Assembly (NCBI GenBank): GCA_934292805.1
Contig: CAKQXQ010000050.1
Location: forward strand, 1-14,389
DNA length: 14,389 bases
Direction of reading: 5' to 3'
From: an uncultured Roseburia sp.
GTDB taxonomy: Bacteria; Bacillota; Clostridia; Lachnospirales; Lachnospiraceae
The notes under the pieces are model-generated. The model worked only from the letters and a program-made list of their open reading frames with translations. It was not told the origin of the DNA and made no database searches. Both the position numbers and the translations under genes were made by a program. Positions 6,246 to 12,465 of the stretch are shown here, piece after piece (position 1 is the stretch's first letter; each line of letters begins with the position of its first letter).

Positions 6246-7235
6246 TTATCTTCCGATTACTTTGTATAATTCGTCTGTCTTCGGTGGCTCCAAATATCTT
6301 CTTTCGTCATCATTGAGCAACACACGGTCATTTCCTTCCGTTGCTTTTCCAATGATGGTTGCCTTGATACCTGCCTTTTCCAGTTCTCTCACAAGATGGT
6401 TACCATCCGCTGCAGCCATCAGCATACATCCGCTTGAGATCAGAAGGTATGGATTCACTCCAAAGAATTCACATACTTCCACTGTTTCCTGACGAATTGG
6501 TATTTTCTTAAGATCGATTTCAAGTCCGACGCCAGATGCTTCTGCCATTTCCCACAGAGCTCCGAATATCCCGCCCTCTGTCACGTCATGCATTGCACTA
6601 ACGCCAGACGTCACGGCGACTGCGGCCTCAGACTGTACTGATATATATGCGTCAAGCCCTTTTGCTTTTCCGATAAAAGGATCAGAAAAACGGGTCTTTA
6701 ACTCTTCTTCTTTTTCTTTTGCAATAATGGAGGTTCCTTCGATGCCGATCCACTTTGTAACAAGGATATCCATCCCCGGTCTTGCTCCGGCTGTTGAGAT
6801 CAGATGTCCTTTTTTGACTTTACCGACTCCGCATACACTGATCACAGGCTGGTTTACCACTCTTGTCACCTCTGTGTGTCCACCCATTACCTGCACATTG
6901 GCTTTTGCACAGGCAGCCTCCACCTGTTTCATCATCAGGCAGAGATCCTGCTCGCAGACAGAAGTCGGCAGTAATACAGTAAGCAGAACACCAATCGGTT
7001 CTGCTCCTGCACTTGCCAGATCGTTCACTGTGATCTGGATTGCAAGTGTACCGATATCCTGTGCGGTTCCTGTGATCGGATCCGTAGACATAACAAGTGT
7101 CTCATCTTCCGCCAGCTGTACTGCTGCACAGTCTTCTCCCACTCCGGCACCCAGGATAACTTCTGGTCTTATCGTATGGATCTGCTTAAACACAGATCTT
7201 TTTAACACATTTTCAGGTACTTTTCCAACTTTCAT
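6246..7235 (-). CDS. AIR synthase-related (PurM/HypE-like) protein
   Basis: The 329-residue protein belongs to the PurM/HypE/SelD/ThiL ATP-binding superfamily. Visible family features are the glycine-rich GAGVGEDCA (29-37), the STDPI strand with Asp52, NDLASAGAEPIG (71-82), GGHTEVT (118-124) and MHDVTEGGIFGALWE (Asp217). It is closest in style to HypE, but it lacks the C-terminal PRxC cysteine that HypE carbamoylates; it ends in YKVIGR. No hydrogenase maturation gene is near. The true substrate is unknown. The ATG at 7235 follows the vanW-like stop by 10 bases and has a purine-rich AGAGAG upstream; the ATG at 7286 lies inside the preceding gene without an RBS. Position suggests co-transcription with the vanW-like gene, the regulator and the aminotransferase. 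Confidence 0.88.
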   Translation of the reverse strand: MKVGKVPENVLKRSVFKQIHTIRPEVILGAGVGEDCAAVQLAEDETLVMSTDPITGTAQDIGTLAIQITVNDLASAGAEPIGVLLTVLLPTSVCEQDLCLMMKQVEAACAKANVQVMGGHTEVTRVVNQPVISVCGVGKVKKGHLISTAGARPGMDILVTKWIGIEGTSIIAKEKEEELKTRFSDPFIGKAKGLDAYISVQSEAAVAVTSGVSAMHDVTEGGIFGALWEMAEASGVGLEIDLKKIPIRQETVEVCEFFGVNPYLLISSGCMLMAAADGNHLVRELEKAGIKATIIGKATEGNDRVLLNDDERRYLEPPKTDELYKVIGR

Positions 7236-7245
7236 ATGACTCTCT

Positions 7246-8814
7246 CTACTGTCCTTCTGCTGTATTTCCGGTAATATCACTTTCATTCACAGTTCCAAGT
7301 ATTCCGGCTGCTTCTGCTGATTCACCTGCCGGTGCTTCTGCCGGTGCTTCTCCCGGTGTCTCAACTCCGGCTCCACTGTACTGGCTTACTGTCGCAGTAA
7401 TCGTTGCCTCGTCTCCGGTTGCGATTGCTGCATTTACTGCTGCTGTTACATTCGGATCTGCTGATGCTGTTCCGACATTCACGATTTTCGGAGATGCCTT
7501 ATAGGTACTCTTATTGATTGCCTCACGGCTCTGTTCTACACCGTCTACCGTCACTATCTTCCAGAGTTTTGCCACATATCCTGTATGCTGTCCCTGGACA
7601 GTTGCGATATGTCCGACCGGATCCGCTGTTGCCACAAACTGTACCGGTGGATTATTTTCCGAAACAACTTCACTTTCGTAGGTTACTTTACGATTAGAAG
7701 GACGTGTTTCCTCGCCATAAATATTAAAATAAATATCCTTTCCGACGGTATATCCTTCAATATAAATCGGAGTCTCTCTGTTATTTACGAATTTTAGATC
7801 CTTGTAATCTCCTGCGATTGCCGCATCCATAGATGGCTTCACATAGGTTACGATCATGGAGTGGTTCGACCGCTGTGTTACTTCAAGCTCTGCATTTAAA
7901 ACTGCGTTATATAATGTGGTAGAAACCTGACACACACCACCACCGTAAGACTGCACCGTCTGTCCGTTCTCGTAGGCACCTGCCAGTTCATAGCCGCCTG
8001 CTGCTGTAAGTGGTGAGATCGCTTTGCCGACAGAGAATTCTTCCCCCGGATATAGCACGGTTCCATCAATCTTTCCGGCAGCCACACTGATATTCTTACA
8101 TCTTCCTGCCGATGAGCTCTTGTAGTTTGTGGAATAGGAACCAAGAAGATCTTTTACCTTCTTAAGCTGCTCTTCGCTTCCCTCAGGTTCTACCACCTCG
8201 GCTATAAGGTCGATCGCTGCATCTGTTCCATCCCAATTGCTCTTCAAATATTCTTCAATCGCTTCTACGGATTTTACCACATTCACTTCCACGCCGGAAT
8301 GTCCTGCAATAAACTTGAACTGTCCGTTCTCTCTGACCAGTCCGTTATTCACTGCATCATCATTTAACTTCTCTGCTTTGGCTGTCAACGCTTCTGTTGT
8401 GGCAGTCTCATTGATACTTAAAGGCAGATCAAAAACTTTATTTCCCTGTTCCAGATCTTTCTTATCTTTGTAGCGTTTGATCAGATTGCCGCTTTTTCCA
8501 ACTGCAAATGCTTCCTTTAATGCACTGTTGCTCTGAAACGTAATTCCAAGTTCTTTTGCTGTGATATTCACGCTCTTCCCATTAGCACTTAAAGTAAATA
8601 CTGCTTCATCCACGCTTTGTGCATAACTGTCGATGGCTTCTTTTGCTTCCTCTTCTGTCATTCCGCCAACATTGATGCTTCCAATATAAATTCCGTCTGC
8701 GATCCTCGTATCATCTGTCTTCGCCCTGGTTCTCACTGCACTTCCTGTAAATACAAATCCTGCAACGATCACTGCCAGGAGAAGTGTCAGACCTATTCTT
8801 CCACTTTTCTTCAT
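7246..8814 (-). CDS. VanW family (YoaR-like) cell-wall-associated protein
   Basis: This 522-residue protein is probably anchored outside the membrane by its N terminus (hydrophobic segment at about 6-25). A first peptidoglycan-binding-type region (about 40-220) is followed by the VanW domain (about 225-355) with GGYELAGAYENGQTVQSYGG and GGVCQVSTTLYNA; a G5-like strand-rich region follows (about 370-445), then an Ala/Pro/Glu-rich low-complexity tail. VanW proteins are tied to glycopeptide resistance clusters by name only; their biochemical role is unsettled, and none of vanR/S/H/A/X is present. I chose ATG 8814 because GAGGAG precedes it and because the predicted promoter would start transcription near 8837, excluding the in-frame ATGs at 8841 and, in practice, 8832. 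Confidence 0.92.
   Translation of the reverse strand: MKKSGRIGLTLLLAVIVAGFVFTGSAVRTRAKTDDTRIADGIYIGSINVGGMTEEEAKEAIDSYAQSVDEAVFTLSANGKSVNITAKELGITFQSNSALKEAFAVGKSGNLIKRYKDKKDLEQGNKVFDLPLSINETATTEALTAKAEKLNDDAVNNGLVRENGQFKFIAGHSGVEVNVVKSVEAIEEYLKSNWDGTDAAIDLIAEVVEPEGSEEQLKKVKDLLGSYSTNYKSSSAGRCKNISVAAGKIDGTVLYPGEEFSVGKAISPLTAAGGYELAGAYENGQTVQSYGGGVCQVSTTLYNAVLNAELEVTQRSNHSMIVTYVKPSMDAAIAGDYKDLKFVNNRETPIYIEGYTVGKDIYFNIYGEETRPSNRKVTYESEVVSENNPPVQFVATADPVGHIATVQGQHTGYVAKLWKIVTVDGVEQSREAINKSTYKASPKIVNVGTASADPNVTAAVNAAIATGDEATITATVSQYSGAGVETPGEAPAEAPAGESAEAAGILGTVNESDITGNTAEGQ
7328..7363 (-). repeat. Short tandem repeat in the VanW-like tail
   Basis: Two exact copies of the 12-mer GCCGGTGCTTCT (plus strand, 7328-7339 and 7340-7351) and a third degenerate copy encode the APAEAPAGE tract. 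The unit keeps the reading frame, so copy changes would only alter tail length. Confidence 0.6.
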
Positions 8815-8843
8815 GATTTCTGCTCTCCTCATTGCTTGCACTT

Positions 8844-8871
8844 ATTTTACCATGAACAGACTGATTTTCAA
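8844..8871 (-). promoter_or_regulatory. Predicted promoter of the VanW-like operon
   Basis: Minus-strand TTGAAA (8866-8871), a 16-base spacer and TAAAAT (8844-8849) preceded by a TGG that resembles an extended -10. Transcription would start near 8837, giving a leader of about 23 bases that contains the GAGGAG RBS (8825-8830). Confidence 0.6.
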
Positions 8872-8921
8872 TGCACGAAAACACGAATATCCTTCTGCTC
8901 ACTTTTTAATTTTCGTGTATT

Positions 8922-9026
8922 TTACATGAAAGCCGCGAGGATTGTAGTGATTAACATCGTAGCCACGATCACGATCACGATTGCTGCCATTAACTTCCGG
9001 TTCTTTTTCTTTCCAAAATTATACAT
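8922..9026 (-). CDS. Small single-pass membrane protein, 34 residues, function unknown
   Basis: A short open frame encodes a basic N terminus (MYNFGKKKNRK) followed by one hydrophobic segment (about residues 12-33, starting LMAAIVIVIVATML) and ends TTILAAFM. The layout fits a small inner-membrane protein with its N terminus inside. GAGGGATG precedes the ATG with AGAGGG about 7 bases away, and a promoter (9093-9122) lies upstream, so expression is plausible. A hexanucleotide repeat encodes the IVIVIV core. It stands between the exonuclease and the VanW-like gene, each with its own transcription signals. I do not recognise the family with certainty; small one-helix proteins of this kind are often missed by gene callers. 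Confidence 0.72.
   Translation of the reverse strand: MYNFGKKKNRKLMAAIVIVIVATMLITTILAAFM
8964..8981 (-). repeat. Hexanucleotide repeat CACGAT x3
   Basis: Three exact tandem copies of CACGAT (plus strand), read as ATCGTG on the coding strand, encode Ile-Val-Ile-Val-Ile-Val in the membrane helix of the small protein. Slippage would add or remove two hydrophobic residues without changing the frame. Confidence 0.7.
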
Positions 9027-9092
9027 ATGTCATCCCTCTTTTTATGAAATCTATTGTCTGTTTCACTTGATTTTTCTGCGTTTAATCACTCT

Positions 9093-9122
9093 ATCTTATC
9101 ATATCCACCGGGATTTTTTCAA
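9093..9122 (-). promoter_or_regulatory. Predicted promoter of the small membrane protein gene
   Basis: Minus-strand TTGAAA (9117-9122), an 18-base spacer and TAAGAT (9093-9098) with TGA directly before it, an extended -10 signature. It lies in the 124-base gap after the exonuclease gene. A 6-bp dyad (ATATCC at 9101-9106, GGATAT at 9124-9129) flanks the spacer and -35. Confidence 0.55.
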
Positions 9123-9150
9123 CGGATATCTGTAATTATTCTTATCGTTC

Positions 9151-9867
9151 TTATTCTTTTTTCATCTTTCCGTATGTTTCGATCAGGTGATCTGTCAGCC
9201 TGGAAGCCTCACTTCTTGTGAAGCCTGCCGGTATCTGCGGCATATCGATCCCATGATACTTTGTGAACTGCTCCAGATAAGAAATCTGTCTTGCAGTAGC
9301 CGGTGTCTGTTTTTTTACCTTATATTGAAGCTGCACCGGTTCAAACGCTTTTGGATCCTCTTGCATATATCGTTTCTTTAAGATTTCGAATATGATCTGT
9401 GTTTCCATGACATCTTCCAGTGCCCGGTGTCCATTGACACGCTCTACCTCAAAAAATTCACAGAGGCTCTGTAAATCCTTTTTCTGTCCTTCCGGAAGAA
9501 ATTTTCTCGCAAGCTTTAATGTATCGACTGCTTTCTTTTCAAAAGAAATGTTATGATTGACCGCCCACTGTTTTAAAAAGCTGTAATCAAAAATAATATT
9601 TTGACCAACCAGAATGTCTTCTCCAAGAAATGCAAAAAACTCCGGAAGTACATTCTCTGCTTTTTCTCCGTTTTGTGCCATCTCATTGCTTATCCCGGTA
9701 AGCTCTGTCACGCGTTCCGTTATGTCTGTTTCCGGATCAACCAGTGCACAAAATGTCTCTGTCACATGCTGGTTTCTCACTCTTGCTGCCCCGACCTCAA
9801 GGATTCTGTCTGTTTTTACATTCAATCCGGTCATTTCCAGATCGATGACAACATAATTTTCCATCAT
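9151..9867 (-). CDS. DEDD-family 3'-5' exonuclease (DnaQ/PolC epsilon-like)
   Basis: This protein of about 238 residues is a metal-dependent exonuclease of the DnaQ type, likely acting on DNA ends in proofreading or repair. Exo I appears as VIDLEMTG (Asp9, Glu11), Exo II as GQNIIFDYSFL, and Exo III as HRALEDV, with His-Asp of the DEDDh type. After the nuclease domain (to about residue 175) comes a short linker and a C-terminal segment ATARQISYLEQF...FTRSEASRLTDHL, a small helical module. It lacks a polymerase domain, so it is a stand-alone exonuclease. Start choice: ATG 9867 or the adjacent ATG 9864, with AGGAG and GGGG upstream; a GTG at 9888 overlapping the previous stop by 4 bases is the alternative. 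Tight linkage to the radical SAM gene implies one transcript. Confidence 0.9.
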   Translation of the reverse strand: MMENYVVIDLEMTGLNVKTDRILEVGAARVRNQHVTETFCALVDPETDITERVTELTGISNEMAQNGEKAENVLPEFFAFLGEDILVGQNIIFDYSFLKQWAVNHNISFEKKAVDTLKLARKFLPEGQKKDLQSLCEFFEVERVNGHRALEDVMETQIIFEILKKRYMQEDPKAFEPVQLQYKVKKQTPATARQISYLEQFTKYHGIDMPQIPAGFTRSEASRLTDHLIETYGKMKKE

Positions 9868-9884
9868 CTTCCCCTGCTCTCCTT

Positions 9885-11600
9885 TCACATTTCTTCCGTT
9901 ACTTCTTTCACGGTTTCCACATGTGCCTGGTGATCTAACGGATCCCTGTTCTCATAATCAAAAAGTACATAAACGGGTGTTTCCAGTCTCTCTGGTGCTT
10001 TTTTCAGTGTTTTTACTGCTTTTTCCGGGAAATGATAATGGAATGGTTCCACATGAGACTTCACTCCGTTTCTGCAATAATAACGTGTCTGCTCCTTAAA
10101 CTGTGCTACAGGCGGTGCAAAGGATGGCCTGCTCTTGCAGTTTTCCCTGTAATACAGATCGAATGTAAGGCTCTCTTCGATCAGGCGGATATCTTCCTCT
10201 TCTCCCCATTTTTCTTTCAGGAACTCCAATAGGATCTCACATCTTCTGATCCTTGAATGGCTCATTCCAAAGTATCCCATCCGCTCATAAAATGCACCAA
10301 GCTCCTGGAACATGTAAAATCCACTGTCAAAAAAAGGTTCCAGAACTTTCATGGTAATCTCATACTGGCCACTGTTATAGTATACCTCAAGCATCTCTTC
10401 CACCTGTTTGATCCTTAGTATATCCTCAAAGCAAAGCCACTTTGTCTGCATTACTTCATAAGGTGTTTTGGCATGATACACAAGTCCGTATTCTGCTGCA
10501 TGATCATACATATAGGATCCCTTGAGGACTTTCAAAAATCCAAGCTGCAGCTGGTTTGGCTTCAACGCATAAATCTCATCAAACGATCTGGAAAATGTTT
10601 CATAATCTTCATAAGGAAGTCCTGCGATCAGATCCAGATGTTCATGGATATTCCCACCGCTCTGGATTTTCTTCACGATCTCTTTCACTTCTTCCAACTT
10701 CATCGCCCGATGGATCTCATGGATCGTTTCATCATTGGTCGACTGGACTCCGATCTCTAACTGGATCAGTCCCGGTCTCATATCATGGATAATCGAAAGC
10801 TCTTCTTCGTTCAGAAGGTCTGCTGCGATCTCAAAGTGAAAATTTGTAATTCCATTGTCATGTTCTTTGATAAAACGCCATATTGTCATCGCGTGTTCAT
10901 GATTGCAGTTGAACGTGCGGTCTACAAACTTTACCTGCGGTACTTTCTTTTCAATAAAAAATGCAAGCTCTTTCTTCACAAGCTCAATATCCCGGAAACG
11001 AAGCTTTTTCTCGACAGAAGAAAGACAGTAGCTGCAGTTGAATGGACAGCCTCTGCTGGATTCATAGTAAATGATACGGTTTTCAAAATCTTCAATCTTA
11101 TCGTAGCAAAAAGGGATCTCTCCCATCACAAGCGGCTCCTGCATTCCAGTGAATACAATGTTATCATCCTTGCGGTATGCAATTCCCCTGATATCAGAAA
11201 GTTCGATATCGTGGTTTACATAATATTGACACAACTGTTCAAAAGAACGCTCCCCTTCTCCTATCATAATCCCGGTAACCTGCGGATGCTCTTTCAGAAA
11301 AGCTTCCACTTCAAAAGAAACCTCCGGTCCTCCTAACCAGATCGGTACTTCCGGTCTTAATTTATGGAACTCCAAAATCAGTTCCTCTACATAATCTATA
11401 TTCCAGATATAGCAGGAAAAGCATAAAACATCCGGCTTTGCCTTATAAATCTGTTCTAAAATATAATCCACGCGGTTATTGATCGTATACTCACCAATCA
11501 CAATCTGATCTTCGTATTTTTTTGCATAAGAATGCAGACTGTAAACAGCCAGATTGGAATGGATATATTTTGCATTGATCGCTGTTAAAAATAATTTCAT
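9885..11600 (-). CDS. B12-binding domain radical SAM protein (DUF4080-type)
   Basis: This 571-residue enzyme pairs an N-terminal cobalamin-binding-like domain (about 1-150: LTAINAKYIHSNLAVYSL, WLGGPEVSF, GEGERSF) with a radical SAM core. The iron-sulfur cluster motif is CPFNCSYC with Cys185, Cys189 and Cys192, and a long C-terminal region (about 370-571) matches what I recall as DUF4080. The substrate is unknown; relatives include B12-dependent methyltransferases and methylthiotransferases. I chose ATG 11600, where the conserved MKLFLTAINAKYIHSN begins; the GTG/ATG at 11636/11633 sit at the predicted transcription start and have no RBS. The gene is the first of a pair with the exonuclease, whose reading frame begins within 20 bases of its stop. 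Confidence 0.9.
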   Translation of the reverse strand: MKLFLTAINAKYIHSNLAVYSLHSYAKKYEDQIVIGEYTINNRVDYILEQIYKAKPDVLCFSCYIWNIDYVEELILEFHKLRPEVPIWLGGPEVSFEVEAFLKEHPQVTGIMIGEGERSFEQLCQYYVNHDIELSDIRGIAYRKDDNIVFTGMQEPLVMGEIPFCYDKIEDFENRIIYYESSRGCPFNCSYCLSSVEKKLRFRDIELVKKELAFFIEKKVPQVKFVDRTFNCNHEHAMTIWRFIKEHDNGITNFHFEIAADLLNEEELSIIHDMRPGLIQLEIGVQSTNDETIHEIHRAMKLEEVKEIVKKIQSGGNIHEHLDLIAGLPYEDYETFSRSFDEIYALKPNQLQLGFLKVLKGSYMYDHAAEYGLVYHAKTPYEVMQTKWLCFEDILRIKQVEEMLEVYYNSGQYEITMKVLEPFFDSGFYMFQELGAFYERMGYFGMSHSRIRRCEILLEFLKEKWGEEEDIRLIEESLTFDLYYRENCKSRPSFAPPVAQFKEQTRYYCRNGVKSHVEPFHYHFPEKAVKTLKKAPERLETPVYVLFDYENRDPLDHQAHVETVKEVTEEM

Positions 11601-11644
11601 TTTATTTCCCGACTTTCTTTGTTCAGTATTCATCACATGCGCCC

Positions 11645-11673
11645 ATTATAAATCGAAACGGAGCAGTTCTCAA
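11645..11673 (-). promoter_or_regulatory. Predicted promoter of the radical SAM-exonuclease pair
   Basis: Minus-strand TTGAGA (11668-11673), a 17-base spacer and a perfect TATAAT (11645-11650). Transcription would start near 11638, leaving a leader of about 38 bases. The -35 box and most of the spacer lie inside one arm of the inverted repeat at 11655-11698. Confidence 0.65.
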
Positions 11674-11698
11674 TCTTTTTTTGAGACTGCTCCGTTTC
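11655..11698 (-). terminator. Long inverted repeat: terminator-like hairpin after the MntP-like gene
   Basis: The arms GAAACGGAGCAGTTCTCAA (11655-11673) and TTGAGACTGCTCCGTTTC (11681-11698) pair over 18 bp with a single bulged base and a 7-base loop. It stands 100 bases after the MntP-like stop. Neither side ends in a clean T-run (minus side: GATTTATAATG), so it is an atypical terminator; overlap with a promoter also allows an operator role. Confidence 0.55.
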
Positions 11699-11797
11699 TG
11701 ATTCTATTCACTGCCACAGACATCTGCCACAATGCTTTTTATATGCTCTCCGTTTTAACAACCTGATTCTCCAACGCACCTGCGATATAAAGCGGAC

Positions 11798-12376
11798 CTA
11801 CCTCATAATGTAGCGGAAGATCACATCAAAGCCGGCAATCCACAATAGGATTGCTCCCCCGATATATGCCTTTCTCTTATGTTCAAACCCAAAATGATAT
11901 CCTGTGTACGTTCCTGTGATCACAACTGCGATCGTAATACATGTGATCATGATCAGAAGAACTGCCAGATTGGTCTGAAGAAATCCAAATGCAATTCCTG
12001 CTAACAATGTGTATGTTCCTGTCACGGCTTCCATCCGAAGAAAACGCCGGAAGCCAAGATTCTCTTCTCTGTGCTCGTTCACTCTTTCATTGATGATCGC
12101 CTTTACGATCAGTCTTACTCCGAGACAGAAGAATATGACTGCTGCGATCACAGTTCCGATAAAGTGCTCATTTCTTGCAAGATCATTCTCGTACAAAAGC
12201 TTTGCAAGAAGATTTCCTATATATAGTGTTATCAGCTGCCATGCTGCAATGATCGCACAAACCTTCGTCAGATGTGTTTTATTTACCTTTGCAACAAGAG
12301 ATCCCTGACACTCCATACCCGCGAATATGTCTAATGATATGCCGATCAGGATCAGCATGTTCTCTATCCAGTTCAT
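11798..12376 (-). CDS. MntP-like integral membrane protein (divergent)
   Basis: The 192-residue protein has about six hydrophobic segments (about 5-20, 38-60, 72-95, 118-135, 138-158, 170-190). The first carries IGISLDIFAG (Asp16), like the SLDAFAVS motif of the MntP manganese exporter family, and the last reads GGAILLWIAGFDVIFRYI, like the final helix of MntP. However, the second family motif (ATSIDALAVG in classical MntP) is replaced around residues 115-125 by RMEAVTGTYT, so metal export is uncertain. The ATG is preceded by AGAGGAGG, a near-perfect RBS. The gene has its own promoter (TATAAT at 12414-12419) and a leader palindrome. It follows the heptad-repeat gene by 89 bases and seems a separate unit. 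Confidence 0.75.
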   Translation of the reverse strand: MNWIENMLILIGISLDIFAGMECQGSLVAKVNKTHLTKVCAIIAAWQLITLYIGNLLAKLLYENDLARNEHFIGTVIAAVIFFCLGVRLIVKAIINERVNEHREENLGFRRFLRMEAVTGTYTLLAGIAFGFLQTNLAVLLIMITCITIAVVITGTYTGYHFGFEHKRKAYIGGAILLWIAGFDVIFRYIMR

Positions 12377-12388
12377 AAATCCTCCTCT

Positions 12389-12412
12389 GTAAATATCTTA
12401 TTACATATTTAC
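12389..12412. promoter_or_regulatory. Palindrome in the leader of the MntP-like gene
   Basis: GTAAATAT (12389-12396) and ATATTTAC (12405-12412) form a perfect 8-bp dyad around an 8-base centre. It starts two bases downstream of the -10 box, over the expected transcription start and before the RBS, an ideal repressor position. It does not match the MntR consensus that I know. Confidence 0.45.
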
Positions 12413-12413
12413 T

Positions 12414-12435
12414 ATTATAGTAGATTTATACGATT
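12414..12435 (-). promoter_or_regulatory. Predicted promoter of the MntP-like gene
   Basis: A perfect TATAAT (12414-12419 on the minus strand) lies about 40 bases before the start codon. The -35 is weak: TGGAAA at about 16 bases. The call rests on the -10 box and the location between genes. Confidence 0.5.
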
Positions 12436-12442
12436 TTTCCAT

Positions 12443-12464
12443 AGACAATGAATGGTGATTGTCT
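12443..12464 (-). other. Small hairpin right after the heptad-repeat gene
   Basis: AGACAAT and ATTGTCT form a perfect 7-bp dyad around an 8-base loop directly after the stop codon at 12466. The minus-strand side lacks a T-run (it continues ATGGAAAAATC), so it is at most a weak terminator or a 3'-end stabiliser. Confidence 0.35.
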
Positions 12465-12465
12465 G

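Noticed and set aside
6727..7239. Plus-strand open frame of 170 codons
   Set aside because: It is the complement of the AIR synthase-related gene; Ser/Thr/Pro-rich translation without family features.
7246..8814. Possible vancomycin resistance locus because of the VanW domain
   Set aside because: No ligase, dehydrogenase, dipeptidase or VanR/VanS pair is present; VanW domains are common in non-resistant clostridia.
8881..8918. Inverted repeat ACACGAA...TTCGTGT after the small membrane protein gene
   Set aside because: Only 7 bp with a 24-base loop and no T-run, too weak to call a terminator.
8617..9135. Plus-strand open frame of 172 codons
   Set aside because: It runs antisense to the start of the VanW-like gene and the small membrane protein gene; its Cys/His/Phe-rich translation has no recognisable motif and no good RBS.
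10785..11336. Plus-strand open frame of 183 codons
   Set aside because: It is antisense to the radical SAM core with its conserved cysteines and reads as a low-quality shadow translation.
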